From assembly GCF_900115135.1 (NCBI RefSeq), contig NZ_FOVK01000003.1, forward strand, positions 62,001 to 126,000: 64,000 bases of DNA, in the 5' to 3' direction. Below, one piece after another: positions 33,049 to 40,957 of the stretch (its first letter is position 1; each line of letters opens with the position of its first letter). The notes under the pieces were generated by a model. It searched no databases. It had not been told where the DNA came from and was given only the letters and a program-made list of their open reading frames with translations. A program made the position numbers and the translations under genes. The stretch comes from Proteiniclasticum ruminis. GTDB taxonomy: Bacteria; Bacillota; Clostridia; Clostridiales; Clostridiaceae.

Positions 33049-34288
33049 GATTCTTCTGACGTATGCGTCCATATTTTTTGTGATCATCTGCCTTTTCTCC
33101 ATGAGTATCTTTATATTTGTGTCCCATAATCAGATGAAGAAAGTGGACACTGATCTGCAGCTTTTTAAAAATGCAATTGTAAGGGTATATGACAATGACC
33201 TTCATGTGGCACTGCCGCTGAATCCTAAGACCATCACCATTGTCCGAGAAGAAGATGGAAAGCTTGATATGAGATTTCCTGTATCGGAGTTTTATGAAGA
33301 GTCTTTAAAGATGTTTGAGGCATTTCCACTGGATGAAGTGAAAACCGTTGCCTATAAAGGGGGCCACTATAGGACCACCAGGTTCCAGCTGATGCTGGGG
33401 GAAGAAGTCCGGGACGTGCAGGTGCTTTATAACATCGATTCGGATATTAGGGTTCTGAACAGCTTAAAGAGCATCCTTGTGAATGGAAGTATTCTCATTA
33501 TTTTTGCGTCCATCATGATCAGCTATGTGCTGGCCAACAGGACCATCAAGCCCATGAAAGAGTCCATTGAGAAAGAGCGAGCTTTTCTCCAGGATGCTTC
33601 CCATGAGCTGAGAACCCCCATTGCGGTGATTCAGAGCAGACTCGAGGGACTTCTTAGGAATCCCGAGGAGAAAATCATTGACCGGTATGAGTATATTGAG
33701 CCTGCCCTTCGGGAGAGCAGAAGAATCTCCAGAATGGTTTCTAATCTCATGATCCTTACTCGGGCAGATGCGGGAGCGACCCTGGACAAGATGGAGAAAT
33801 TTGACCTTCGGAAGCTTGGCGATGACATTGCCATTATTTATGGGGAGTTTGCAGCCATTCAGAACAAGAAGTTTGTCTATACACCAAAAGAAGAAGTGAT
33901 TATTGAAGGAAACTATGAGAATCTTCATCAGCTTCTGATCATTCTCATGGACAATGCGTTAAAATACACCAAGGATGAAGGAATCATTGAGCTTTCCATC
34001 ACCTCCTCCAAGGACAAAGGCATCATTCGGGTATTGGACAATGGGGTAGGCATCAAGGAAGAGAATCTTGACAAAGTCTTTACCCGATTCTTCCGGGAGG
34101 ATAAAGCGCGAAACAGAAACAATGGCGGCACAGGTCTCGGTCTTTCCATCGCCAAATGGATCACCGACTGTCATGGTGGCACCATAAGAGCAGAACGGCG
34201 AAAAGAAGGCGGCACCATGATTGAGGTGCAGCTGCCAAAAGAAAACAAGCTAAAAATAGGAAAAAACAGTTCCGAAAAGGAATCATGA
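33029..34288 (+). CDS. Membrane sensor histidine kinase
   Basis: A 419-residue kinase with two membrane segments (about residues 8-30 and 149-170) that bracket an extracytoplasmic domain of about 118 residues. The phospho-acceptor is His192 in ASHELRTP; the ATPase part has the N box (LIILMDNALKYT), DNGVGI, and GGTGLGLSIA. There is no clear HAMP domain; the second segment runs nearly straight into the dimerisation helix. Its gene overlaps that of the response regulator, so they form a pair. Confidence 0.95.
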   Translation: MKKKKLRILLTYASIFFVIICLFSMSIFIFVSHNQMKKVDTDLQLFKNAIVRVYDNDLHVALPLNPKTITIVREEDGKLDMRFPVSEFYEESLKMFEAFPLDEVKTVAYKGGHYRTTRFQLMLGEEVRDVQVLYNIDSDIRVLNSLKSILVNGSILIIFASIMISYVLANRTIKPMKESIEKERAFLQDASHELRTPIAVIQSRLEGLLRNPEEKIIDRYEYIEPALRESRRISRMVSNLMILTRADAGATLDKMEKFDLRKLGDDIAIIYGEFAAIQNKKFVYTPKEEVIIEGNYENLHQLLIILMDNALKYTKDEGIIELSITSSKDKGIIRVLDNGVGIKEENLDKVFTRFFREDKARNRNNGGTGLGLSIAKWITDCHGGTIRAERRKEGGTMIEVQLPKENKLKIGKNSSEKES

Positions 34289-34299
34289 GAAGAGAAAAA

Positions 34300-34345
34300 C
34301 AAAGCACTCTATGTAATGGGAGACCATCTATAGGGTGCTTTGCTA
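34300..34345. terminator. Hairpin between the kinase and the chromate transporter genes
   Basis: CAAAGCACTCTAT (34300-34312) pairs with ATAGGGTGCTTTG (34330-34342) apart from one mismatch; the T run is short, so efficiency is uncertain. Confidence 0.55.
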
Positions 34346-34375
34346 TGCTGAAAAAAATAGGATGCTTTCATGCCA

Positions 34376-34945
34376 TCAGGAGAAGAGAAAGTAGGAAACC
34401 CCTCCGATGAGACCTGTGAGCCCGATGATGAACAGCGGACTTTTTTTGTAGCGGACCAGGAGGAAAAAGGATGCGCTAAGAAGCAGGAAAGAAAACCCAT
34501 TGAAGTTCTGAAGGCTTAGGGCATTCTCTGGTGTCTGCTTCAGAGCGACTTTTACAATGGCAAAGCCTGCTGCACCGATCAGTGCTGCGGTAGCAGGGCG
34601 AAGTCCACGGAGCACCTTTGCAAGCACAGGCAGATCTCTGTATTTGTGATAGAGAGAAGCAAGGACAAGCACAAGGACAACGGAGGGGAAAATCACGCCA
34701 AGGGTTGCAAAAACTGCCCCCAAAGGTCCCGCCACCTTGGTGCCCACAAATGTGGCAGAATTTACGGAAATGGGACCGGGAGTCATTTCTGCAATGGTGA
34801 TGAGATCCACAAATTCAGAAAGAGCCAGCCATCCCTTCACCCGAACCGCCTGGTTTTCAATGAGGGGAAGGGCTGCCATACCTCCACCAAAACTGAAGAG
34901 GCCGATTTGGGCAAAACTGAGGAACAGTTCAAGATACAGCATCAT
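34376..34945 (-). CDS. Chromate transporter half, ChrA family
   Basis: A 189-residue membrane protein, one half-size ChrA unit, with the family signature FSFGGGMAALPLIE near residue 18 and the TPGPISVNSATFVG block. Short-chain ChrA proteins work as pairs (family knowledge), and the upstream gene encodes the other half. The ATG has GGAAGG eight bases upstream and overlaps the end of the upstream gene by 17 bases. Natural substrates may be other oxyanions; chromate export is inferred only from the family name. Confidence 0.88.
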   Translation of the reverse strand: MMLYLELFLSFAQIGLFSFGGGMAALPLIENQAVRVKGWLALSEFVDLITIAEMTPGPISVNSATFVGTKVAGPLGAVFATLGVIFPSVVLVLVLASLYHKYRDLPVLAKVLRGLRPATAALIGAAGFAIVKVALKQTPENALSLQNFNGFSFLLLSASFFLLVRYKKSPLFIIGLTGLIGGVSYFLFS

Positions 34946-35510
34946 GGGATTCACCTTCCTTTATCATGGAGAGATCTGGGAGAAAGCCAGCCAGTGCAGA
35001 GAGAATGAGTACAGGCAGAATGGGTACTTGAAACAGAATCACCAGGAGAAAGCTTGTGAAAAGAATCAAGGCAGAGGTCAGGTTTTTCGATGTCAGGATG
35101 CTTCTGGTCATGGTATACACCACATGCAGGATGATGGCGGCCACCCCTGCCTGCATGGTGGAAAGGACTGAGGAAACCAGCGCGTTGTCCCGGAAGGAAG
35201 CATAAAAAAGTGAAATCAGGGAAAGCAGAAGAAGTGGGGGAAGAATGGTGCCAAGTACAGTAACGAGAGCTCCTTTGATGCCTTTCAGCTTGTACCCCAG
35301 AATCACAGAGGTGTTTACAGCAAGGGCTCCAGGAGAAGACTGGGCGATGGAGATCATGTTGAGCATTTCTTCATCATCGATCCACTTCAGCTTTTCTACA
35401 AATTTCTTTCTCATGAGGGGGACGATGACATAACCTCCGCCAAAGGTAAAAGCGCTGAGCATAAAGGTTGAGGTGAACAGAGTTCTATATAAATTTTGGG
35501 GTTCTTTCAT
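34929..35510 (-). CDS. Chromate transporter half, ChrA family
   Basis: A 193-residue membrane protein, the first half of the ChrA pair, with FTFGGGYVIVPLMRKKFVE near residue 21 and SSPGALAVNTSVILG. The two halves share the plan but differ in sequence and probably have opposite membrane orientation. GGAGGG sets the start. A LysR regulator is divergent upstream with a short inverted repeat between the genes. Confidence 0.9.
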   Translation of the reverse strand: MKEPQNLYRTLFTSTFMLSAFTFGGGYVIVPLMRKKFVEKLKWIDDEEMLNMISIAQSSPGALAVNTSVILGYKLKGIKGALVTVLGTILPPLLLLSLISLFYASFRDNALVSSVLSTMQAGVAAIILHVVYTMTRSILTSKNLTSALILFTSFLLVILFQVPILPVLILSALAGFLPDLSMIKEGESHDAVS

Positions 35511-35549
35511 GAGAATCCCTCCTCTTTTTTGTTTCTTCCATGATACCTC

Positions 35550-35578
35550 TTGTAGGGTTATAAGTGAAATAGTATAAT
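35550..35578 (+). promoter_or_regulatory. Promoter of the LysR gene
   Basis: TTGTAG (35550-35555), 17-base spacer, TATAAT (35573-35578), 41 bases before the start. Confidence 0.65.
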
Positions 35579-35590
35579 TTATGAATAATC

Positions 35591-35606
35591 ATAACGAAAT
35601 TGTTAT
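35591..35606. promoter_or_regulatory. Inverted repeat ATAAC-N6-GTTAT (probable LysR site)
   Basis: A perfect 5-bp inverted repeat with six bases between, located just downstream of the LysR -10 box, where binding would block the regulator's own transcription. Confidence 0.55.
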
Positions 35607-35618
35607 AGAGGTGAGAAA

Positions 35619-36506
35619 ATGAAAGTACGGGATCTGGAAATTTTTCTTGCTGTGGCGGAGAGGGGCGGTTTCACCAAAGCTTCTGAAAAACTGTATTTGG
35701 CTCAGCCCAGTGTTTCAAGGACCATAAAGCAGCTGGAGGACCTTTATGGGGTTCAGCTCTTTGAGCGTTTCGGGAAAAAAACACTGCTCACAGAAGCAGG
35801 AGAAACTTTTCTTTATCATGCGCGGCGTATGATCCATGAGAAAGAATCTCTGGAGGAAGCCATGAAAGACCATGAAAAAACCCTCCATCTGAGGATTGGA
35901 TCCAGTCTGACCATCGGCACGTATATTCTTCCCCAAGTGGTGAGGCTGCTTCAAGAGAAGGGCAGCAGCATCAAGTTCTCGGTGCAGGTGGAAAACTCCC
36001 AAAGCATCATAAGGAAAATCAAGGAGAATCTTCTGGATGTGGGCATCATTGAAATTCCTTCATTAGACTCGTCCATAGACAGTAAAGTGATTTTAAGGGA
36101 CCGGCTGGTGCCAGTCTGTTCTCCCAAGTATCATCTGGATCCCCATAGGATTTTTTCATGGCAGGAGCTTACCGAAGAACCGCTGCTGTTAAGAGAGAAA
36201 GGAAGCGCTGGAAGAGATCTATTGGATGAGCGGTTCAGGAAAATGATTGGGGAGCCCACAGTGCTCATGGAGAGCAGCACCAATGAGTCCTTGGTCTCTG
36301 CCGCAAGAGAGAATCTGGGGGTGGCCGTGCTGTCCCATTTTATCGTGGAGCCTTCCATCAAGCTGGGGCTGCTCCGGGAAATAGAGATGGAAGGGGAACC
36401 TTTCATAAGAACCTTCCACCTGATCTGGCATAAAGACAAGTATATGAAGGAAGAAATGAAAGAAGCTTTGTCCTTCATTGAAGAAGAGATGGGAAAATGG
36501 ATGTGA
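35619..36506 (+). CDS. LysR-family regulator
   Basis: A 295-residue regulator. The helix-turn-helix is FLAVAERGGFTKASEKLYLAQPSVSRTIKQLE region (residues 6-37); the effector domain follows, with LRIGSSLTIGTYILPQVV. The length is standard. GAGGTGA sets the ATG. It is divergent from the ChrA pair and is the likely activator or repressor of that operon. The effector domain opening resembles CysL/CbbR-like members, but the ligand cannot be read. Confidence 0.92.
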   Translation: MKVRDLEIFLAVAERGGFTKASEKLYLAQPSVSRTIKQLEDLYGVQLFERFGKKTLLTEAGETFLYHARRMIHEKESLEEAMKDHEKTLHLRIGSSLTIGTYILPQVVRLLQEKGSSIKFSVQVENSQSIIRKIKENLLDVGIIEIPSLDSSIDSKVILRDRLVPVCSPKYHLDPHRIFSWQELTEEPLLLREKGSAGRDLLDERFRKMIGEPTVLMESSTNESLVSAARENLGVAVLSHFIVEPSIKLGLLREIEMEGEPFIRTFHLIWHKDKYMKEEMKEALSFIEEEMGKWM

Positions 36507-36568
36507 CTCTTCCAAAGAGAATGGATAAATCCTAGGTGGGCTAAGTTTTTTCATATGTTGTGATGCTC

Positions 36569-36597
36569 TTGGCACGGTTTCCAATTAAAGATATAAT
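36569..36597 (+). promoter_or_regulatory. Promoter of rimO
   Basis: TTGGCA (36569-36574), 17-base spacer, TATAAT (36592-36597). Confidence 0.8.
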
Positions 36598-36644
36598 AGT
36601 AACGTTGTAAAAAAGTGGAAACGTATGGGATAAGGGAGAATACT

Positions 36645-37970
36645 ATGGAAAAATATAAATTAGGGCTTGTGAGCCTTGGCTGTGACAAGAACCGGGTGGA
36701 TTCAGAAATCATGCTGGGCATGCTGAAAAACACCTATGAGATCACCGAAGAGCCCAAGGAAGCAGACATCATCATCGTGAACACCTGCGGCTTTATTGAA
36801 AGCAGCAAGCAGGAGTCCATTGACACCATCCTGGAGATGGCAGAATATAAGAAAGACTATAACTGCAAGCTTCTCATGGCTACTGGGTGCCTCACCCAGC
36901 GCTATGGGGAAGAGCTGTTAAAGCTCATGCCGGAGCTGGATATCATTCTTGGGGTAAACAACTATGGCTTCCTGGACCAGTATGTGGAAAAATTCATCAA
37001 GACCCGTGAGCGGATCATGGCAGTGGATTATCTCGATTCTGGGATTAATGAAGGAGAAAGAATCCTCACCACTGGATTTGGCCAGACGGCGTATTTAAGA
37101 ATTTCAGAAGGCTGCAGCAATCACTGCACCTACTGTATCATTCCAAAAATTCGTGGAACCTATCGAAGCAGACCCATGGAGAAGATCCTGGAAGAAGCGA
37201 AGACCCTTGCCAAAGGGGGCGTTCAGGAAGTTATTGTGGTGGCACAGGACACCACAAGATACGGAACAGATCTTTATGGTAAAAAAGCACTGCCGGAGCT
37301 TTTAAGAAGGCTGAAGGAAATCGAAGGGATCAAGTGGATCCGTGTGCTGTACCTGTATCCGGAAGAGTTCACCGAGGAGCTCATTGAAGAGCTGAAGACC
37401 AATGAGAAGGTTGTGAAGTATCTGGATCTTCCCATTCAGCACATCAGTGATGGTGTTCTGAAGAGAATGGCCAGGAGGACTAAAAAAGAGGATCTTCTTT
37501 CTCTCTTAAGAACCCTGAGACATGAAATTCCGGATCTGGTGCTGAGAACATCTCTTATCGTGGGATTCCCGGGAGAGACCGATGAGGAGTTCAAAGAGCT
37601 CTATGACTTTGTGGACGAGATTGAGTTTGACAAGCTGGGCGTATTCACCTATTCCAAGGAAGAGGGGACTGCAGCGGCACTCATGAAGGAGCAGATCCGT
37701 AAAGATGTAAAGGAACGCAGAAGAAATCTCATCATGGAAAGGCAGCAGGAAGTCAGCAGAAGAATTCTGGAACGTAAAGTAGGCAAGACCTATGAAGTCC
37801 TTGTGGAGGGCATGGGAGAAGACGGCTATTATGGCAGAAACTTCGAAATGGCACCGGAAGTGGATGGCATGATCATCATCAAAACGCAGAAGGACCTGAT
37901 GGTAGGATCTTTTGTGGACGTGAAAATCATAGAGGCGCTGGAGTATGACCTCGTGGGCGTGCTTTTATAG
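36645..37970 (+). CDS. rimO: Ribosomal protein S12 methylthiotransferase RimO
   Basis: A 441-residue radical SAM enzyme that adds a methylthio group to an Asp of ribosomal protein S12. Domains in order: UPF0004 with three cluster Cys (SLGCDKN, NTCGF, TGCL), radical SAM domain with CSNHCTYC (Cys157, 161, 164), and a C-terminal TRAM domain. The length and the residues SLGCDKNRVDSE point to RimO rather than MiaB. AAGGGAG sets the start; an earlier ATG lies too close to the promoter. It has its own promoter and terminator. Confidence 0.95.
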   Translation: MEKYKLGLVSLGCDKNRVDSEIMLGMLKNTYEITEEPKEADIIIVNTCGFIESSKQESIDTILEMAEYKKDYNCKLLMATGCLTQRYGEELLKLMPELDIILGVNNYGFLDQYVEKFIKTRERIMAVDYLDSGINEGERILTTGFGQTAYLRISEGCSNHCTYCIIPKIRGTYRSRPMEKILEEAKTLAKGGVQEVIVVAQDTTRYGTDLYGKKALPELLRRLKEIEGIKWIRVLYLYPEEFTEELIEELKTNEKVVKYLDLPIQHISDGVLKRMARRTKKEDLLSLLRTLRHEIPDLVLRTSLIVGFPGETDEEFKELYDFVDEIEFDKLGVFTYSKEEGTAAALMKEQIRKDVKERRRNLIMERQQEVSRRILERKVGKTYEVLVEGMGEDGYYGRNFEMAPEVDGMIIIKTQKDLMVGSFVDVKIIEALEYDLVGVLL

Positions 37971-38018
37971 CGGGCTCTAATATCCAGGCACAAATTACCA
38001 AAAATATTAAATGAAAGC

Positions 38019-38056
38019 ATAACAAAAGGGATTTGCAGCAAATCCCTTTTGTGTTA
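38019..38056. terminator. Terminator after rimO, also facing the minus-strand gene
   Basis: AAAAGGGATTT (38024-38034) pairs with AAATCCCTTTT (38040-38050). Confidence 0.75.
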
Positions 38057-38070
38057 TCCAGTATTATTTC

Positions 38071-38274
38071 TTATCTAAAAAACAGCTCCGTGATCACACC
38101 TGCCAAACCGACGAGGAAGCACATGATCCCTCCAAATTTGATATTGATGTCATAGAGCTCCGATGGACCAGAGACTTTCTCTGACTTCCAGGATTCGGTG
38201 AGTCTCCAAAACCAATCTGTCTTGAAAAACATGACGGGTCCTAGTAGAAGGAGTATAAATGCCATAAAAATCAT
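38071..38274 (-). CDS. Small two-helix membrane protein (DUF6199-like)
   Basis: A 67-residue protein with two membrane segments (residues 2-18 and 47-64). Between them WRLTESWKSE...PSELYDINIKFGG matches a small family of Firmicute membrane proteins (DUF6199-like) whose function is unknown. The ATG follows AAAAGGGGGG. Single gene. Confidence 0.7.
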   Translation of the reverse strand: MIFMAFILLLLGPVMFFKTDWFWRLTESWKSEKVSGPSELYDINIKFGGIMCFLVGLAGVITELFFR

Positions 38275-38432
38275 GGTATCCCCCCTTTTATCATGTACCA
38301 GGTTCTTGAAGCATGGATATCTTTATCTGGTTTCAAAGGTACGTGTAAGGGTACCCGTGTTCCATCTGTATACATATAGTATACTTGATTTTGATGGATT
38401 ATTCTTTATGAAAATTGAGTTCCAGTCACATA

Positions 38433-38463
38433 ATAAAAGACCATGCATTTTTTGCATGGTCTT
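38433..38463 (-). terminator. Terminator after the FNR-like regulator
   Basis: AAGACCATGCA (38437-38447) pairs with TGCATGGTCTT (38453-38463); the minus strand ends TTTTATTA. Confidence 0.82.
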
Positions 38464-38480
38464 CGCTGATTTGAGGAGAG

Positions 38481-39200
38481 TTATTCTCGGTCCAGTATGG
38501 CTTTCAACCGTTCTTGGTCCAGAATGTTGATGTTTCTCTGCCCTTGAAGAGACAGAATTCCTTCATCCTGAAGAGCAGAAAGCTTACGGCTTAAAGTCTC
38601 CTGGGAAGTGCCAATGATGCTGGCAAGAGTTCCTTTACTGAAAGGAAGCTTGAAGGCTTTCATGGAAAATTCTGTAGAGAGATCCAGAAGATACTTGGCA
38701 ATGCGCTGCTCCACATCATAGAGCCCGATGGATTCTACGATATCCAGAATCTGCACATTTTTCTTGGCATACTGCTCCAGGATCTTCAGTCCCATTTCCG
38801 GATGAGATAGAATCAGTTCCTTGATGTCCTGTCCTTTTAAGATGCAGAGATTGGTCCGTTTCATGGCTTCTGCTGTATTTAGGATGGGCTGACTGTCAAA
38901 AAGAGCATGTTCACCTAAAAAGCTTCCGGGTCCAAGAACGTGGAGAATCTGCTGTCTCCCCTGGCTGGACAGCTTATAGATTTTCACTTCGCCCAGGTTG
39001 ATGATATAGAGATTGTCCCCGGGGTCTCCAGGAGAGAAGATGAGTTCTCCTTTATCAAAGGTTTTATGGACTGATTTGCTTAAAATCAGTCTCTTTTGTT
39101 CAAAAGTAAGGGAGTCAAAAAGAGTAATCTGATCTACGCAGGAGACCCCATTTCTCTTGCAGCTGTCACAGCTGCACTTGCATCCAGTTTCTAGCAGCAT
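38481..39200 (-). CDS. Crp/Fnr-family regulator with FNR-like cysteine set
   Basis: A 239-residue regulator: cyclic-nucleotide-like beta roll (about residues 30-140), dimer helix, and a C-terminal helix-turn-helix (TLASIIGTSQETLSRKLSALQ). The N-terminus has five cysteines (Cys7, 9, 11, 14, 21), and Cys119 in RTNLCILKG aligns with FNR Cys122. In FNR, three N-terminal Cys plus Cys122 hold an oxygen-labile [4Fe-4S] cluster, so this is a candidate oxygen, NO or redox sensor (inference). AGGTGA sets the ATG; a GTG ten codons earlier has no site. No target site is obvious nearby. Confidence 0.88.
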   Translation of the reverse strand: MLLETGCKCSCDSCKRNGVSCVDQITLFDSLTFEQKRLILSKSVHKTFDKGELIFSPGDPGDNLYIINLGEVKIYKLSSQGRQQILHVLGPGSFLGEHALFDSQPILNTAEAMKRTNLCILKGQDIKELILSHPEMGLKILEQYAKKNVQILDIVESIGLYDVEQRIAKYLLDLSTEFSMKAFKLPFSKGTLASIIGTSQETLSRKLSALQDEGILSLQGQRNINILDQERLKAILDRE

Positions 39201-39237
39201 AGCTTCACCTGTCCTTTTGTCGATAATCACTACAGCT

Positions 39238-39270
39238 TAAAAAACAGGATACCATAAGCATCCTGTTTTT
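39238..39270 (-). terminator. Terminator after the coil/zinc-ribbon genes
   Basis: AAAACAGGAT (39241-39250) pairs with ATCCTGTTTT (39260-39269), then T on the minus strand. Confidence 0.82.
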
Positions 39271-39271
39271 A

Positions 39272-39457
39272 CTATTCCAGTATACCTTCTTTTTTCAGCA
39301 GGGATTCCAGATTGGATACTTTGTGAGAAAGCATCCTGAATTTCTCTTTGATTTTTTCTTCTGCACTTTCCTCTGTCAAAATGGCTTCCATTTCGCTTAC
39401 ATCAGTTAATGCTGCTTCGATGTCTTCGTTGATTGCATCCAGTATTTCTTTTTTCAT
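39272..39457 (-). CDS. Small coiled-coil protein, 61 residues
   Basis: A short acidic helical protein (heptad-like pattern through most of its length, ending KVSNLESLLKKEGILE). The ATG follows GAGGTGC. It starts nine bases after the zinc-ribbon gene on the same strand, so they are cotranscribed. I do not recognise a family. Confidence 0.65.
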   Translation of the reverse strand: MKKEILDAINEDIEAALTDVSEMEAILTEESAEEKIKEKFRMLSHKVSNLESLLKKEGILE

Positions 39458-39466
39458 TCTGCACCT

Positions 39467-39706
39467 CTAGTTTAATTCTTCTTGCTGTTCCCCACTCATG
39501 GGATGTATGAAAGGAGCTCTGAAAGAGAATTCTCTTTCATGTCCACAGTCTTCACAGATACATAGGGTGATATTTTCAGGCTTTCCGCTGTCAAAGCGAA
39601 GACCCACCGATTCAGTGAGAAAGTTACCACCGCAGAGTTCGCAGGGGGTATTGTTGATGATGATATATTCACTTTCTACAAACTTCATTACTTCATTTAA
39701 GTTCAC
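39467..39706 (-). CDS. Zinc-ribbon protein, 79 residues
   Basis: A small protein with two Cys pairs, CELCGG (about residues 22-27) and CICEDCG (about residues 49-55), that probably bind one zinc ion. The start is a GTG with GGAGG seven bases upstream; the next in-frame ATG six codons later has no site. No homologous function known to me; it may bind nucleic acid or protein. First gene of a two-gene transcript. Confidence 0.7.
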   Translation of the reverse strand: MNLNEVMKFVESEYIIINNTPCELCGGNFLTESVGLRFDSGKPENITLCICEDCGHEREFSFRAPFIHPMSGEQQEELN

Positions 39707-39738
39707 ACGAGTTCCTCCCTTAGGAATAATTCTTCCCT

Positions 39739-39767
39739 ATGTTAGCACTAAGATGCATTTTATGCAA
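39739..39767 (-). promoter_or_regulatory. Promoter of the zinc-ribbon/coil operon
   Basis: Minus strand: TTGCAT (39767-39762), 17-base spacer, TAACAT (39744-39739). Confidence 0.7.
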
Positions 39768-39830
39768 TAAAGATTATGGGGCTAAGGAAAAAAGATTTTC
39801 AAGTGGGTAGAGAAATTATGCTCCTTCCCC

Positions 39831-39836
39831 TATAAT
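39831..39836 (+). promoter_or_regulatory. Possible -10 box for the HNH transcript
   Basis: TATAAT located 50 bases before the structured element; no good -35 box. Confidence 0.35.
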
Positions 39837-39885
39837 AGATAATATACTGAAAATTAGACCAATGGGAAATTTCAAACAGTTTTAA

Positions 39886-39973
39886 GGTGTCTGGAAAAGT
39901 TCTCCCATGAGGGTTTTGGAATGAACATGAAGATTTGAATCTAGATTCTCATGAAGTTCATACAGAAGACACC
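39886..39973 (+). ncRNA. Candidate structured RNA element upstream of the HNH nuclease gene
   Basis: GGTGTCT (39886-39892) and AGACACC (39967-39973) are perfect complements 74 bases apart. Inside, ATGAAC (39921-39926) pairs with GTTCAT (39956-39961), ATGA (39927-39930) with TCAT (39949-39952), and the centre is the palindrome GAATCTAGATTC (39937-39948). A small CTC/GAG hairpin precedes it. The shape fits a multi-branched leader or small RNA. It matches no riboswitch class I know. Confidence 0.4.
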
Positions 39974-40018
39974 AGAAAAATGTTGGGCTAATTTTTATCC
40001 ATGGAGGTGAGGGAGCGG

Positions 40019-40774
40019 TTGGAAAAAACAGTACATTCTTTTGAGATCATCAATGAAAATATTATCATTAAAAGAATAGACAAGTCTCTTCTTACCTATG
40101 GAGAAATCCGCATTCCCAATTATCTTCGGGACTTTTTTCATTTTCATGAGATGGAGAAGCATGACCGGTGGGATATAGAAATCACCTATCATCATTCCCT
40201 TTATTACGGAGTGCTGTATCTGGATGACTACAAGAGACTCCGAGGGAAGCTCCGGTGGGGTAAAGAGCTTACAAGAGAGCTGAGAAATACCGCATCGAAA
40301 TATATTTATGAAAGCTACGGGTACGACATCCGGGAAGAGAATGCACCACTTCTCCGTTTGGAGAAGGTGGACCGGCTCACCTTCCGAGCCGATGTGATAT
40401 TTCCGGAGGAAGTGGAGAAGGATGCCAAGGAGTATATGCTCCACGAGGACAAATTCATCTATGGAGTAAAGGCCCGCTATGAGCTGGATCCAGACGTCCG
40501 GCTGAAGGTTCTCAAAATCCATGGGGTCAGCTGTGGCATCTGCGGTTTTAACTTTGAGCATATCTATGGGGATGTGGCCAAAGGATATATCCAGATCCAT
40601 CAGATCGGCAGTGAAGACAAGGGTCTGGAGGAGCTGGATCTGGAGAAAGATTTTATCCCCGTCTGTGATAACTGTCATGGTATTCTTCACAGAAATAAAG
40701 AAGTGGATCTGTCCGTGAAAGAGCTGCAGCAGATCATCAAGATTCAGTCAGAACTTCATAAACTGGATAAGTAG
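40019..40774 (+). CDS. Stand-alone HNH endonuclease
   Basis: A protein of 251 residues (257 if the ATG at 40001 is used). The C-terminal 80 residues are an HNH nuclease: CGICGFNF, IQIHQI and the end CDNCHGILHR, with two CxxC pairs for structural zinc, as in restriction-type HNH enzymes. The N-terminal 165 residues are basic and aromatic with no recognised domain and may bind DNA. I prefer the TTG at 40019 because GGAGGTGA (40003-40010) lies eight bases before it, while the ATG at 40001 has no ribosome binding site. No methylase or partner is adjacent. Confidence 0.8.
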   Translation: MEKTVHSFEIINENIIIKRIDKSLLTYGEIRIPNYLRDFFHFHEMEKHDRWDIEITYHHSLYYGVLYLDDYKRLRGKLRWGKELTRELRNTASKYIYESYGYDIREENAPLLRLEKVDRLTFRADVIFPEEVEKDAKEYMLHEDKFIYGVKARYELDPDVRLKVLKIHGVSCGICGFNFEHIYGDVAKGYIQIHQIGSEDKGLEELDLEKDFIPVCDNCHGILHRNKEVDLSVKELQQIIKIQSELHKLDK

Positions 40775-40809
40775 AAAGTCTATCACATTGTATGGGTAGA
40801 CTTTTTTCT
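40775..40809 (+). terminator. Terminator after the HNH gene
   Basis: AAAGTCTA (40775-40782) pairs with TAGACTTT (40797-40804), followed by TTTC. Confidence 0.75.
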
Positions 40810-40894
40810 TTTATCAGATTATCGATGAATGTAAAGGATTTCTTATAAAGTAATCAATTTTACGGGGAGGGTTTTCTAACTGATTCCCCTCTGT

Positions 40895-40900
40895 TATAAT
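40895..40900 (+). promoter_or_regulatory. Probable -10 box of kbl
   Basis: TATAAT 57 bases before the start; a GGGGA/TCCCC inverted repeat (40864-40888) covers the -35 area and could be an operator. Confidence 0.5.
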
Positions 40901-40957
40901 TGAGTATACGGACAAATAAAACTATTTGTAAATACACGAAGTACACAGGAGGTCGAA

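Noticed and set aside
38365-38385. GTATAC-N5-GTATAC repeat upstream of the small membrane gene as a regulator site
   Set aside because: Each GTATAC is self-complementary and the region is AT-rich; no adjacent regulator would explain it, and no FNR-type TTGAT-N4-ATCAA site is present.
39886-40000. Known riboswitch class in the HNH leader
   Set aside because: The conserved sequence signatures of TPP, SAM, THF, FMN, purine, lysine, glycine, cobalamin and T-box elements are not present.
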